Origin: Clostridiales bacterium
Lineage (GTDB): Bacteria; Bacillota; Clostridia; SK-Y3
Length of the DNA stretch: 64,000 bases
Direction: 5' to 3'
NCBI GenBank assembly: GCA_030156665.1
Contig: JASGMB010000001.1
Location: 24,208-88,207, forward strand
A program made the translations under genes and the position numbers. The notes beneath the pieces were generated by a model, which was given only the letters and a program-made list of their open reading frames with translations, was not told the DNA's origin and did not search any database. Shown in pieces: positions 1 through 8,334 of the stretch; positions within the stretch are counted from its first letter, which is position 1, and each line of letters starts with the position of its first letter.

Positions 1-5
1 TCCAT
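1..5 (-). CDS. Start of a gene following proB (probably proA), truncated by the window edge
   Basis: Only the first five bases are inside the window. On the minus strand the proB stop TAA (21-19) is followed by GGGAGGG and then an ATG at 5-3, spaced as a normal ribosome site and start. Gamma-glutamyl-phosphate reductase (proA) commonly follows proB in Clostridia, so proA is the natural guess. The product is inferred from order alone. Confidence 0.35.
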
Positions 6-18
6 TTTTACCCTCCCG

Positions 19-864
19 TTAAATAATATGCTTTAATTCCCGAGTTATTTTTTGTCCTTTTTTTAAAAAAAGAGTACCTACTTGTTTTCCCTCAAAAACT
101 TTATATAAAATCCTCGGATCTTCACCATTTGCAATGATCATATTAACACCTGCGCTACACGCAATTTCAGCTGCCGAAATTTTTGTTGCCATCCCACCGG
201 TTCCTCTATTACTTCCAACTCCGCCTGCCAAATTTTTAATACTTTGATCAATTTCAGTTACAACATGAATAATTTTTGCATTTGCATTCACTCTAGGGTC
301 TGCATCATATAGTCCATCAATATCTGATAGAATAATTAATAGATCAGCCCCGATCAGTTCACTTACAACTGCTGATAAAGTATCATTATCGCCAAAGTTA
401 TCGGCAAATTCTATTTCTTCAATTGCAATAGTATCATTTTCATTGACAATAGGTATTACATCTAATTCCAGTAGTGTATTAAAAGTATTTATTGCATTAT
501 TTTTACGATGTTCATTCTCCACTACATCTTTGGTAAGTAAAAGTTGTGCTATGGTATGACCATATTCTGAAAACAATTTATCATATAAATGCATTAGCTC
601 GCATTGCCCTATCGCTGCTGCTGCTTGTTTTCCAGGAATACTCTTAGGTTTTTCTCTTAACCCGAGTTTTCCAACTCCTACACCAATTGCACCCGAAGTT
701 ACCAGTACAATTTGCTTGCCTTGATTTTTTAAATCAGATAATACCCGTACTAAACATTCTATTCTTTGCAAATTAAGTTTTCCTGTATCATATGTTAAAG
801 TAGATGTTCCTACTTTTACAATAATGCGTTCTGCGCTCTGAACTTCTTTCAATATTTGATCCAT
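19..864 (-). CDS. proB: Glutamate 5-kinase ProB
   Basis: Phosphorylates L-glutamate to gamma-glutamyl phosphate, the first step of proline synthesis; cytoplasmic. The protein is a short form of about 281 residues: an amino-acid-kinase fold without the C-terminal PUA domain. Visible family motifs are VKVGTSTLT near the N-terminus (ATP site), VTSGAIGVG, NENDTIA and FGDNDTLSA (substrate loop), and GTGGMATKI towards the end. The frame can be extended upstream to 912, but the AGAAGGA ribosome site sits six bases before the ATG at 864 (MDQILKEV), so that start is preferred. A further gene, probably proA, starts 14 bases downstream, so this should be the first gene of a proBA operon. The function is secure from motif conservation; the start is inferred. 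Confidence 0.93.
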   Translation of the reverse strand: MDQILKEVQSAERIIVKVGTSTLTYDTGKLNLQRIECLVRVLSDLKNQGKQIVLVTSGAIGVGVGKLGLREKPKSIPGKQAAAAIGQCELMHLYDKLFSEYGHTIAQLLLTKDVVENEHRKNNAINTFNTLLELDVIPIVNENDTIAIEEIEFADNFGDNDTLSAVVSELIGADLLIILSDIDGLYDADPRVNANAKIIHVVTEIDQSIKNLAGGVGSNRGTGGMATKISAAEIACSAGVNMIIANGEDPRILYKVFEGKQVGTLFLKKGQKITRELKHII

Positions 865-977
865 TGAAATCCTTCTTTCATAGTAATGTAGTATAGACTT
901 TTTATTGTTCATGCCTCATTTCTATTTATTTATATTTTACCAGCAATCATGTATATTTCAAGTAAAAATTTAGTCAA

Positions 978-1007
978 CTAAAAAAGACACCTATCTTGTG
1001 TCTTTTA
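978..1007 (-). terminator. Intrinsic terminator after the PBP gene
   Basis: AAAAGACAC and GTGTCTTTT pair around a 7-base loop; on the minus strand the stem runs into a TTTTTT tract. It lies 55 bases past the stop of the penicillin-binding protein gene and before proB. A smaller hairpin, CCTGC/GCAGG (about 1018-1034), precedes it. Confidence 0.8.
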
Positions 1008-1061
1008 GTGGTATTGTCCTGCAAAACATGCAGGTAGTATTATTGAAACTTTACTATTACT

Positions 1062-2531
1062 TTAATAATTTAACTCTAATACATTTTCTGCTATTTCTCT
1101 AAAAATAGGAGCTGCAGCTGCCCCTCCCTGCCTTCCATCTTCTACGAATACAACCATTGCATATTTAGGATTTGTGACTGGAAAATATCCTACAAACCAT
1201 GCATGCACTTTCGTTTTACCATTGACCATCCAACCTGTTTCTGCACTTCCGGTTTTTCCTGCTGCTCCACCATACTCTTCAAGTCGAGCATTTTGTCCTG
1301 TCCCTGAAATAGTAACCTCCTCCATCATTTTTTGAATTTTTTTAGCAATTTCTTCACTGATGATTCTTGTATCATCTTCATATCGTAATTGCTTTATTAC
1401 ATTTCCATTATCATTTACAATTGCATCAACAATATTTAATTTTTTTCTGACACCGTTATTTGCAATCGTTGTCACCATATCTACAACCTGAATCGGGGTT
1501 ACCAATATTTCACCCTGCCCTATAGAAATATTGGCAATTTCTCTAGGCGAAACATATTTTTTATTAGGGATGTTTCCCGACTGTTGTTCTAACCCATCAA
1601 AAAGAGATACAGTGCTTCCAAAACCAAAACGTTCCGCCATACTGATGATGGATTGATAGCCTAGTTTTAGTCCGGTATCTATAAACAAAGGATTGCATGA
1701 ATAAGCAAAGCCTTGTATAAAACTCATTTCTCCATGTCCTTCTTCTTTATGACAAGTAAATTTTTTTCCATCTACTTCAATATATCCGGTACAATTAAAT
1801 GGCATATCTAGATATGCGATATTCTTTTCAAACGCAGCAGCAGATACAACAATTTTAAATACAGACCCTGCATCATATGCTGAAAAAGCTTTATTTACCA
1901 ATTCACTGCCTTTGCTTCCAAGATACCTCTCTATTTGGTTTTGAGAATAATTCGGTCTGCTGGCTAATCCCAAAATATCTCCCGTTTTTATATCAGTTAA
2001 AATAACCGCACCACTTTCCATTCGTTTATCTATAATTTCTTCTATAATATCCTGTATATGATAATCAAGCGTGAGCCGAACTGCGGAATGATCATCATTA
2101 TTAAAACAATTGACCACTCTATATCCTAACCCTGTTATAGAACGTTTTACGGCATCTCCAATCATTCCTATACTCATTTTTTTATTTATATCAAGATACT
2201 GATTAAATGCTTTTTCAATGCCGGAATAACCCAATTGATCAGTCCCATTGACATATCCAATGATATGTCTTGCTAATGATTGATGTCCATATCTCTTACT
2301 CAATCTTATCATTTTAATGCCAGGCTGATTTAAGTAATTGGAAATTTCTTCTTCTGAATAGTTATCTATAACAAAGGTTACCGGTCTGTTTTCATTTAAT
2401 GTTTCTTTTATTTGCTGAATGGTATACCCTGTAAAATTTGAAAGATTTTCATATACTTGCGCAGCATCTTTGATGAGGTTAGGAATCACAATTACATAAA
2501 ATTTATCCTCTCGGTCTGTAAAATTTTCCAA
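1062..2531 (-). CDS. Class B penicillin-binding protein (transpeptidase), membrane anchor split off by a frame break
   Basis: D,D-transpeptidase of the PBP2/FtsI/SpoVD type, which cross-links peptidoglycan outside the membrane. All three active-site motifs are present in the 489-residue frame: SVFK (Ser223, Lys226), SCN (Ser278) and KTG (Lys426). The usual Pro before the nucleophile region is Ala (AGSVFK). The frame opens at a poor TTG (2531) with no clear ribosome site, directly at FTDRED, the place where intact relatives have just finished the RGxIYDRN motif. A good ribosome site and start (TTG at 2595) lie upstream in another frame and encode the missing membrane anchor (see 2503-2595). 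About 40 residues between anchor and this frame seem lost. It could be a pseudogene, a rescued soluble protein or an assembly error. The gene follows the U32 gene in the same direction. Confidence 0.8.
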   Translation of the reverse strand: MENFTDREDKFYVIVIPNLIKDAAQVYENLSNFTGYTIQQIKETLNENRPVTFVIDNYSEEEISNYLNQPGIKMIRLSKRYGHQSLARHIIGYVNGTDQLGYSGIEKAFNQYLDINKKMSIGMIGDAVKRSITGLGYRVVNCFNNDDHSAVRLTLDYHIQDIIEEIIDKRMESGAVILTDIKTGDILGLASRPNYSQNQIERYLGSKGSELVNKAFSAYDAGSVFKIVVSAAAFEKNIAYLDMPFNCTGYIEVDGKKFTCHKEEGHGEMSFIQGFAYSCNPLFIDTGLKLGYQSIISMAERFGFGSTVSLFDGLEQQSGNIPNKKYVSPREIANISIGQGEILVTPIQVVDMVTTIANNGVRKKLNIVDAIVNDNGNVIKQLRYEDDTRIISEEIAKKIQKMMEEVTISGTGQNARLEEYGGAAGKTGSAETGWMVNGKTKVHAWFVGYFPVTNPKYAMVVFVEDGRQGGAAAAPIFREIAENVLELNY

Positions 2532-2595
2532 CCAAACCTAAAAACAATATTGTAAAAAAGATAGTAAGAAACTTTAATCTGCTAGCGTAAATCAA
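2503..2595 (-). pseudogene. Detached N-terminal membrane anchor of the PBP
   Basis: A TTG start at 2595 has a well-placed GGAGG eight bases upstream and opens a 30-codon frame. It encodes a basic N-terminus and one hydrophobic segment (LTIFFTILFLGLVG), the layout of a class B PBP anchor, and ends at TAA 2505-2503. The transpeptidase frame (1062-2531) overlaps it in a different phase, so the two cannot be joined without a frameshift. I read it as the 5' part of the PBP gene. Confidence 0.6.
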
Positions 2596-2630
2596 TAGTG
2601 CACCTCCGTGAATGCTGTTTTCATATACAT
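2592..2630 (-). other. Possible 12-codon leader ORF coupled to the PBP start
   Basis: GGAG precedes ATG at 2630, which opens a 12-residue frame (MYMKTAFTEVHY) whose TGA stop overlaps the TTG start of the PBP anchor as TTGA. The leader runs through the hairpin 2595-2655, so ribosomes on it would unmask the PBP ribosome site. This is seen only as a reading frame; translation is inferred. Confidence 0.35.
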
Positions 2631-2655
2631 TTTCTCCAGACACAAGGTGCACTAT
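2595..2655 (-). promoter_or_regulatory. RNA hairpin covering the PBP ribosome-binding site
   Basis: ATAGTGCACCT (2595-2605) and AGGTGCACTAT (2645-2655) are a perfect 11-base inverted repeat. In the minus-strand transcript the 3' arm contains most of the GGAGGTG ribosome site and ends at the TTG start, so folding would block initiation. There is no T-tract, so it is not a terminator. Confidence 0.55.
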
Positions 2656-2660
2656 ACTAT

Positions 2661-3911
2661 TTATCGACCACTTAAGTCTTTTTCTTGTTCACTTTTTTTA
2701 CGTAAAATCGTATGGGGGACAACAGGATACTTCATCGGTATTTTCAAAATCATTTGGGGATGGGGAGCTACATTAATTTTTTCCTCGTTTTCATTTTTTA
2801 ATTCTTCTACAATCTGTTTAAAAAAAGGTTTACCCGGTTGTACAACTTCAATTTCATCTCCTACAAAAAACCTATTTTTTTGTTCTACCACTGCTATTCC
2901 CGTACTTTTATCATATTCTTTTACCAACCCTACAATATCATATTCACGGATATATGAACTTGTATGATAGATCTGTTCATTTCCAGAGGGCTTCCCAAAA
3001 TAAAAACCTGTTGTATATTCTCTATGACTTACTTTTTTTAGTTCATCAAGCAACGCAGGGTCAAATACATACTTTTCTGGATTATTTACGTATGCATCGA
3101 TAGCCTCCCGGTAAGCTTTTACTACAGTTGCAACATAATATGCACTTTTTACCCGTCCCTCTATTTTAAAACTAGATATTCCACTTTCTATCAGCTCAGG
3201 AATATGCTGAATCATACATAAATCTTTAGAATTATAAATAAAGGTACCTCGTTCATTTTCAACCACCGGCATATATTCTCCCGGCCTCTTTTCCTCAACT
3301 AAATAATATTTCCAGCGACAAGGATGTGCACATGCTCCTCTATTGGCATCTCTGTTAGCCATATAGTTACTGAGTAAACAACGACCTGAATAGGATATAC
3401 ACATTGCACCATGTACAAAAGCTTCTAATTCTAGATCTGAGGGAACTTTTTCTCTTATTTCCTTAATTTCTCTTAAAGAAAGTTCTCTTGCAAGAATAAC
3501 TCTTTTTGCTCCAAGCTTATACCAAAATTCTGCACTCTTCCAATTTACATTGTTTGCTTGTGTACTTATATGGATTTCTAATTCTGGCGCAACCTCCTTT
3601 GCTGTTATAAAAATTCCAGGGTCAGAGACGATTAATGCATCTGCTCCCAATTTATATACTTCTTCTACATATTCGGGCAGCCCTTGCAAATCTTCATTGT
3701 GGGGAATTATATTAGCAGTAACATAAACCTTTTTACTTCTATTATGCGCAAATTCAATTCCTTCTTTCATTTGCTCCCTACTAAAATTGTCTGCTGCCAC
3801 TCTTAGTCCAAATGCTTCTCCACCAACATAAACAGCATCAGCACCATAAATAATAGCCATTTTTAATTTTTCCAGATTTCCGGCGGGTGCTAATAATTCC
3901 GGCTTTTTCAT
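2661..3911 (-). CDS. trhP: U32-family (RlhA/TrhP-like) RNA hydroxylation protein
   Basis: Belongs to the family once annotated as peptidase U32 or collagenase. Characterised members hydroxylate RNA: TrhP makes 5-hydroxyuridine at tRNA position 34 using prephenate, and RlhA acts on 23S rRNA. The family signature is clear near the middle: EAFVHGAMCISYSGRCLLSN followed by the cysteine-rich RGACAHPCRW. The length of about 416 residues is usual. The frame can start at a GTG (3920), but that GTG is part of the GAGGTGA ribosome site; the ATG at 3911 (MKKPELLAPAGN) is the canonical start. TrmR, which methylates 5-hydroxyuridine, lies upstream past a repeat-filled gap, supporting a tRNA role. Bacillus has two paralogues here; only one is in this window. 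Confidence 0.88.
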   Translation of the reverse strand: MKKPELLAPAGNLEKLKMAIIYGADAVYVGGEAFGLRVAADNFSREQMKEGIEFAHNRSKKVYVTANIIPHNEDLQGLPEYVEEVYKLGADALIVSDPGIFITAKEVAPELEIHISTQANNVNWKSAEFWYKLGAKRVILARELSLREIKEIREKVPSDLELEAFVHGAMCISYSGRCLLSNYMANRDANRGACAHPCRWKYYLVEEKRPGEYMPVVENERGTFIYNSKDLCMIQHIPELIESGISSFKIEGRVKSAYYVATVVKAYREAIDAYVNNPEKYVFDPALLDELKKVSHREYTTGFYFGKPSGNEQIYHTSSYIREYDIVGLVKEYDKSTGIAVVEQKNRFFVGDEIEVVQPGKPFFKQIVEELKNENEEKINVAPHPQMILKIPMKYPVVPHTILRKKSEQEKDLSGR

Positions 3912-3996
3912 ATATGTCACCTCTCGTATTAATCGAATATATTAAGTTAATCACTCTATATTCCTATTGAGTGTTTATATTCAATTTACTTTAGCT

Positions 3997-4256
3997 CGTT
4001 GTACTAGTTCAATTTGGAGTTTGGAGCTTGGAGTTCGGAGCTTGTAGCTCCGTGATTAGAATAATATGCTTCAAACAAATTAAATACACCCCTTATTTGA
4101 GCGAAGCGAGTTTGACGTGATCCGAAGCGAGCTTAGAATTTCTAAAGCTTTTTCACTATGCTTCCGTAATAATGATTTTGAACTCCGAGCTCCAAACTCT
4201 GAACTCAAAGCTATTATTATGCTCCTGTGTCACAATATTCTTGAACTAGCACAACG
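3997..4256. repeat. MITE-like repeat with inverted ends, family R1 copy 1
   Basis: Ends are CGTTGTACTAGTTCAA (3997-4012) and its near-perfect inverse TTGAACTAGCACAACG (4241-4256), 15 of 16 matching. Related ends bound the repeats at 15044-15156 and 30940-31122. The interior shares a roughly 48-base segment, in inverted orientation, with the 30940 copy, and carries CAAATTAAATACACCCC, which resembles the end of the R2 family. There is no coding capacity, so any mobility must have come from another element. Confidence 0.7.
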
Positions 4257-4276
4257 CATTACTTTAATATCAAAAT

Positions 4277-4430
4277 AGTTCGGAGTTCGAAGTTTACAAT
4301 GATAATGAGTACCGTAAAAATAAGACAATCGCCTTCGGCGCATTGATGTGCCTATCGGCACAAAAAATCAAGGTAGATTGTCTTGATATTACGCTTCGCT
4401 TCATAATAAAATTCTTCGAACCCCGAACCT
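4277..4430. repeat. Inverted-repeat unit enclosing a three-way-junction hairpin
   Basis: AGTTCGGAGTTCGAAG (4277-4292) is matched by the inverse CTTCGAACCCCGAACC near 4413-4430. Inside, AAGACAATC (4322-4330) pairs perfectly with GATTGTCTT (4376-4384) and encloses two hairpins: CGCC-TTC-GGCG (4330-4340) and TTGATGTGCC/GGCAC...ATCAA (4343-4371). It looks like a REP-type or small structured repeat. Confidence 0.55.
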
Positions 4431-4482
4431 TACATTTATTTAAGCATCTCTAAAATTACTTGTGTTTGTTAGTTTATATTTT

Positions 4483-5148
4483 TTAAACTTTTTTATTCTT
4501 TTTTTTATATGAAATGGCCACTCCATCTCCTATAGGAATAATGGTACTTTCCAACTGAGGATGATGTGAAATGGTATCAAGGTAACTTCTCAACCTTTTC
4601 ACTATCGTTTTTTTTCGTCTTACTACAAGTGTATCAGTGGCAATCATACCTTTATAAAGCACGTTATCAGATATCAATATTCCTCCTGACCTTAGAAGCC
4701 TTATACAGTGAGGTAAAAATTGCATATACTGCCCTTTTGCTGCATCTATAAATATACAGTCATATTGTCCCTCAAGAGTAGGTAATATTTGTTCTGCATC
4801 CCCTTCTAATATCGTTATAGTATTTTCTAAATTAGCCTTCTTAATATTGTCAGCAGCAATTTTTATCATCTTTTCATATCTTTCTATTGTTACGATCTTG
4901 CCACCGGGCTTTAATGTGTTAGAAAGCAATATCGCAGAATAACCTATAGCCGTACCAATTTCAAGAATATTTGTTGGATTTACAATTTTAGCTATAACAA
5001 AAATCAGTCTTGCAACTTCAGGCTGTACAATAGGCACATGATTTTCATAAGCATATTCTTCCATTTGGTTTAATATCCCCTGGTTTGGTGGTATTATCTT
5101 ACGTATATACTGAGTAATATATCCATAATTTATATTATTTTCTGTCAT
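4483..5148 (-). CDS. trmR: tRNA 5-hydroxyuridine methyltransferase TrmR (class I O-methyltransferase)
   Basis: SAM-dependent O-methyltransferase of the catechol-O-methyltransferase-like family. In Bacillus the orthologue YrrM/TrmR methylates ho5U34 to mo5U34 in tRNA. Motifs: LEIGTAIGYSA (SAM loop), IER acidic residue, EGDAEQ, and the metal-site region DCIFIDAAKGQY and SDNVLYKG. Length 221 residues. ATG at 5148 follows AGGAGAGATGGT. It begins ten bases after the mltG stop, so the two are co-transcribed. The order mltG-trmR-U32 protein equals yrrL-yrrM-yrrN/O of Bacillus, which is why I prefer TrmR over a generic small-molecule methyltransferase. Confidence 0.88.
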   Translation of the reverse strand: MTENNINYGYITQYIRKIIPPNQGILNQMEEYAYENHVPIVQPEVARLIFVIAKIVNPTNILEIGTAIGYSAILLSNTLKPGGKIVTIERYEKMIKIAADNIKKANLENTITILEGDAEQILPTLEGQYDCIFIDAAKGQYMQFLPHCIRLLRSGGILISDNVLYKGMIATDTLVVRRKKTIVKRLRSYLDTISHHPQLESTIIPIGDGVAISYKKKNKKV

Positions 5149-5158
5149 ACCATCTCTC

Positions 5159-6259
5159 CTATTGTCCTTGTTGAACCTTAGATACAGCTTTTAGATGCTC
5201 TGCATAGGTTTTAGAATAAATATGTGTACCATCATCCTTTGCGACAAAAAACAAATAGTCAACATCTGCAGGATATAGCGCTGCATGTATAGAGGCTTTT
5301 CCCGGTGAAGCAATAGGGCCAATCGGAAGTCCCGGATGGAGATAAGTGTTATAGGGAGACGGTGTCTTTGTATCTTCATCTGTTAATATTTTTTTTCGGT
5401 CCTTTAGAATATACTGTACTGTTGCACAGGATTGAAGATACGGATAATTTTTACTTTTTAAACGATTATGAAAAACAGCTGAAACAAGGGGCCTTTCTTT
5501 ATCCACTTGAGCTTCCCTCTCTATGATTGAAGCGAGTGTTACCACTTCATCTACTGTCATGTTCAATGCTTTGGCTTTTTCATAATATTCTTGATTAAAT
5601 ACTTGTTCAAACCGGTCAAGCATCTTCTTTATAATATCCTCTTCGGTAGCATCCGCATATACTTCATAGGTATCGGGAAAAAGATAACCTTCAAGCCTAT
5701 TTTCTCTTTTAGGCAAATTTTTCAAGAAAGGATAATCAAAATCTCCATTTTCTGCAATATTTATAAATTTTTCTTTATCAATTAATTTTTCGTTAGCTAA
5801 TTTTTCTACAATCTGCCTAAATTCAAAGCCTTCCGGAATAGTAAACCTTTTCGTTTCCTTCTTTTCAACATTCTTCTGTAATTCAGCCATAATGGCTTCA
5901 TAATCCATTGCCGTATTTAAATGATGGATACCCTGCTGATATTTTCCGTCATTGCGGTTAATCTTAGATACAACTCTAAATAGTATTGGATATTTAATAA
6001 GTCCTTTTTCTTTAAGAATAACGGCAATTTCTCTGGTAGAAGCTCCTTTCGGAATCTTTACTTCTATGATATTGTTTTCACCATTTTTCTCTTCCAAATC
6101 CTTAGGATCCTGTACATATTGATATCCAAGTTTAAATGCATATTGCCCAACAACAATTAATGACGCAATGATCATACATGATATAACAACTTTAATCAAA
6201 AGGGTAAAAAAATTCTTTCCTTTACCGTTTTTTCTCACTGGCTCTGGAGATAAATTCAT
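5159..6259 (-). CDS. mltG: Endolytic murein transglycosylase MltG
   Basis: Membrane-anchored lytic transglycosylase (YceG family) that cuts nascent glycan strands and sets their length. After a short basic N-terminus there is one membrane segment (about residues 20-45), a LysM-like region (IPKGASTREIAVILKEKGLI) and the catalytic YceG domain with LEGYLFPDTYEV and LASIIEREAQ, whose Glu is the catalytic acid. The end has the conserved DYLFFVAKDDGTHIYSKTYAEH. The frame can begin at 6265, but that ATG touches the GGAGGT ribosome site; the ATG at 6259 has normal spacing. Sits between typA (12 bases) and trmR (10 bases) in one operon. Confidence 0.94.
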   Translation of the reverse strand: MNLSPEPVRKNGKGKNFFTLLIKVVISCMIIASLIVVGQYAFKLGYQYVQDPKDLEEKNGENNIIEVKIPKGASTREIAVILKEKGLIKYPILFRVVSKINRNDGKYQQGIHHLNTAMDYEAIMAELQKNVEKKETKRFTIPEGFEFRQIVEKLANEKLIDKEKFINIAENGDFDYPFLKNLPKRENRLEGYLFPDTYEVYADATEEDIIKKMLDRFEQVFNQEYYEKAKALNMTVDEVVTLASIIEREAQVDKERPLVSAVFHNRLKSKNYPYLQSCATVQYILKDRKKILTDEDTKTPSPYNTYLHPGLPIGPIASPGKASIHAALYPADVDYLFFVAKDDGTHIYSKTYAEHLKAVSKVQQGQ

Positions 6260-6271
6260 CACCATACCTCC

Positions 6272-8083
6272 TTATTTCTTGTTCTTAGCTCTCAATTCAT
6301 GGTTAAGAATTTTTTTTCTAATTCTAATGCTTTGAGGCGTTACTTCAACCAACTCATCATCACCAATAAACTCCAATGATTGTTCCAAACTAAAAATGGT
6401 TGCCGGTGTTAACTTTAGAGCCTCATCAGAACCAGACGCTCTCATATTGGTAACATGTTTTTTCTTACATACATTAACTGTGACATCTTCAAGTCGAGAG
6501 TTTTCACCCACCACCATACCTGCATATACTTTTTTACCTGGGTTTATAAATAATACACCTCTTTCTTGAGCATTATATAATCCATAAGTGGTAGCTTCCC
6601 CTGATTCAAATGCAACAAGCGAACCTCGTTGTCTTGCCTGTATATCTCCTTTATATGGCTCATATCCATATAAAATGTGATTCATTATTCCATTTCCCTT
6701 TGTATCGGTTAAAAACTCAGATCTATACCCTATTAACCCTCGTGCGGGAATTTTAAATTCTAACCTCATATATCCTAAATTAGCCGACGTCATATTCATT
6801 AATTCCGCTTTTCTTGTCCCTAGTTTTTCCATTACAACACCCATATATTCTTCAGGAATATCAATGGATAACAACTCTATTGGCTCTTGCACTATATTAT
6901 CAATTATCTTATTGATTACAACAGGTCTTGAAACCTGAAACTCGTAACCTTGTCTTCTCATCGTTTCAATTAATATTGAAAGATGAAGTTCTCCTCTTCC
7001 TGATACTTTAAAAGAATCTGGGGAATCCGTCTCTTCGACTCTTAAACTTACATTGGTCTCTACTTCTTTAAATAATCTGTCTCTTAAATGTCTTGAAGTA
7101 ACAAAAACGCCTTCTTTTCCTGCAAAAGGACTGTTATTAACCATAAAATTCATGGATATTGTTGGTTCGTCTATTTGAACAAAAGGCAGCGGCTCTGGGC
7201 AATCTGGATCACAAATAGTCTCTCCTATATTAATGTTACCAATTCCTGCAACTGCAATAATATCACCGAGTTTTGCATTTTTAGTTTCTACTCTCTTTAA
7301 ACCTTCAAATTGATACAACTTACTTATTTTTACATTTTCCAGATTTCCATCCTTTTTACACAGTACTGCTGTTTGTCCATATTCTACACTTCCACGCTCT
7401 ATCCTACCTACAGCAATCCGACCAATATACTCGTCATAATCAATATTTGATACGAGCAGCTGCAAAGGTTGTTGGGTTTCACCTGTTGGAGCTGGAACAT
7501 GATTAATAATCATTTCAAATAATGGCAATAAATTTTCACCTTTCTTTTCAGGTTCTGTCATCGCATATCCATCACGGGCAGAAGCATATACCACTGGAAA
7601 TTCTAATTGTTCATCATTCGCACCCAATTCAATAAACAATTCGAGAATCTCGTCTACTACTTCATAAGGTCGTGCACCAGGACGGTCAATTTTATTGATT
7701 ACTACAATTGGTTTAAGGTTAAGCGTTAAAGCTTTCTTGAGAACAAATCGAGTCTGTGGCATGCATCCTTCAAAAGCATCCACTAATAAAAGTACTCCAT
7801 CTACCATCTTAAGCACTCGTTCTACTTCACCACCAAAGTCCGCATGTCCCGGTGTATCCACAATGTTAATTTTTATTTCTTTATACATTATCGAGGTGTT
7901 CTTTGAAAGTATTGTAATACCTCTTTCTCGTTCCAAATCATTTGAATCCATTATTCTTTCTTGAATCTGTTCATTTGCTCTAAAAATACCACTTTGTTTT
8001 AACAATTCGTCTACTAAAGTTGTTTTCCCATGATCAACGTGCGCAATAATTGCAATATTTCTTATATCTTGTCTTATATCCAT
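6272..8083 (-). CDS. typA: Ribosome-associated GTPase TypA/BipA
   Basis: Translational GTPase that acts on the ribosome in stress, cold and 50S assembly. G motifs in order: AHVDHGKTT (P-loop), RERGITI (switch I), [15 protein letters not shown] (switch II), [10 protein letters not shown] and a SARDG-type G5. EF-G-like domains III and V follow, with the TypA-specific C-terminal domain containing [17 protein letters not shown]. At 603 residues it is full length. The start at 8083 is preceded by AAGGGTGA. First gene of the typA-mltG-trmR operon; the terminator at 8202-8230 isolates it from degSU. Confidence 0.96.
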   Translation of the reverse strand: MDIRQDIRNIAIIAHVDHGKTTLVDELLKQSGIFRANEQIQERIMDSNDLERERGITILSKNTSIMYKEIKINIVDTPGHADFGGEVERVLKMVDGVLLLVDAFEGCMPQTRFVLKKALTLNLKPIVVINKIDRPGARPYEVVDEILELFIELGANDEQLEFPVVYASARDGYAMTEPEKKGENLLPLFEMIINHVPAPTGETQQPLQLLVSNIDYDEYIGRIAVGRIERGSVEYGQTAVLCKKDGNLENVKISKLYQFEGLKRVETKNAKLGDIIAVAGIGNINIGETICDPDCPEPLPFVQIDEPTISMNFMVNNSPFAGKEGVFVTSRHLRDRLFKEVETNVSLRVEETDSPDSFKVSGRGELHLSILIETMRRQGYEFQVSRPVVINKIIDNIVQEPIELLSIDIPEEYMGVVMEKLGTRKAELMNMTSANLGYMRLEFKIPARGLIGYRSEFLTDTKGNGIMNHILYGYEPYKGDIQARQRGSLVAFESGEATTYGLYNAQERGVLFINPGKKVYAGMVVGENSRLEDVTVNVCKKKHVTNMRASGSDEALKLTPATIFSLEQSLEFIGDDELVEVTPQSIRIRKKILNHELRAKNKK

Positions 8084-8201
8084 TTACTATATTTCACCCT
8101 TATATTATTTTATATTAACTCTTCCATTTTAGCCTAAGAAATAGCCAGTGTCAATTAAAACAAATATTTGTAGGTAAATGAAAGATGTTTTGACAGAAAA
8201 C

Positions 8202-8230
8202 AAAAATGTCCTTCATAAAAGGACATTTTT
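8202..8230 (-). terminator. Intrinsic terminator after degU
   Basis: AAAAATGTCCTT and AAGGACATTTTT form a perfect 12-base stem around CATAA. It lies about 100 bases past the degU stop on the minus strand; the T-rich arm supports termination in either direction. Confidence 0.85.
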
Positions 8231-8334
8231 TATCAAATTAAAATTAATATTTTATTCTGCTACTTCACTAAAAACTTATGTATATTATATCATTTTATAA
8301 AATTTATATTCGGCCTATCAATAAGTGTTAATAT

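Larger units (their letters stand above)
3912..4482. other. Repeat-filled intergenic region
   Basis: About 570 bases without a credible gene between the U32 gene and trmR. It holds a 260 bp inverted-repeat element (3997-4256), a second inverted-repeat unit (4277-4430) with a three-way-junction fold (4322-4384), and runs of GTTCGGAGTTTGGAG-like sequence. Confidence 0.7.

Noticed and set aside
2608..2967. A 119-codon plus-strand frame over the end of the U32 gene
   Set aside because: Antisense to conserved coding sequence; no ribosome site.
3912..4482. Possible riboswitch or T-box upstream of the U32 gene
   Set aside because: The structures belong to repeats with inverted ends seen elsewhere; no known aptamer consensus or T-box sequence is present.
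5191..5379. A 62-codon minus-strand frame within mltG
   Set aside because: Same strand but a different frame of a complete, conserved mltG; no independent start signal.
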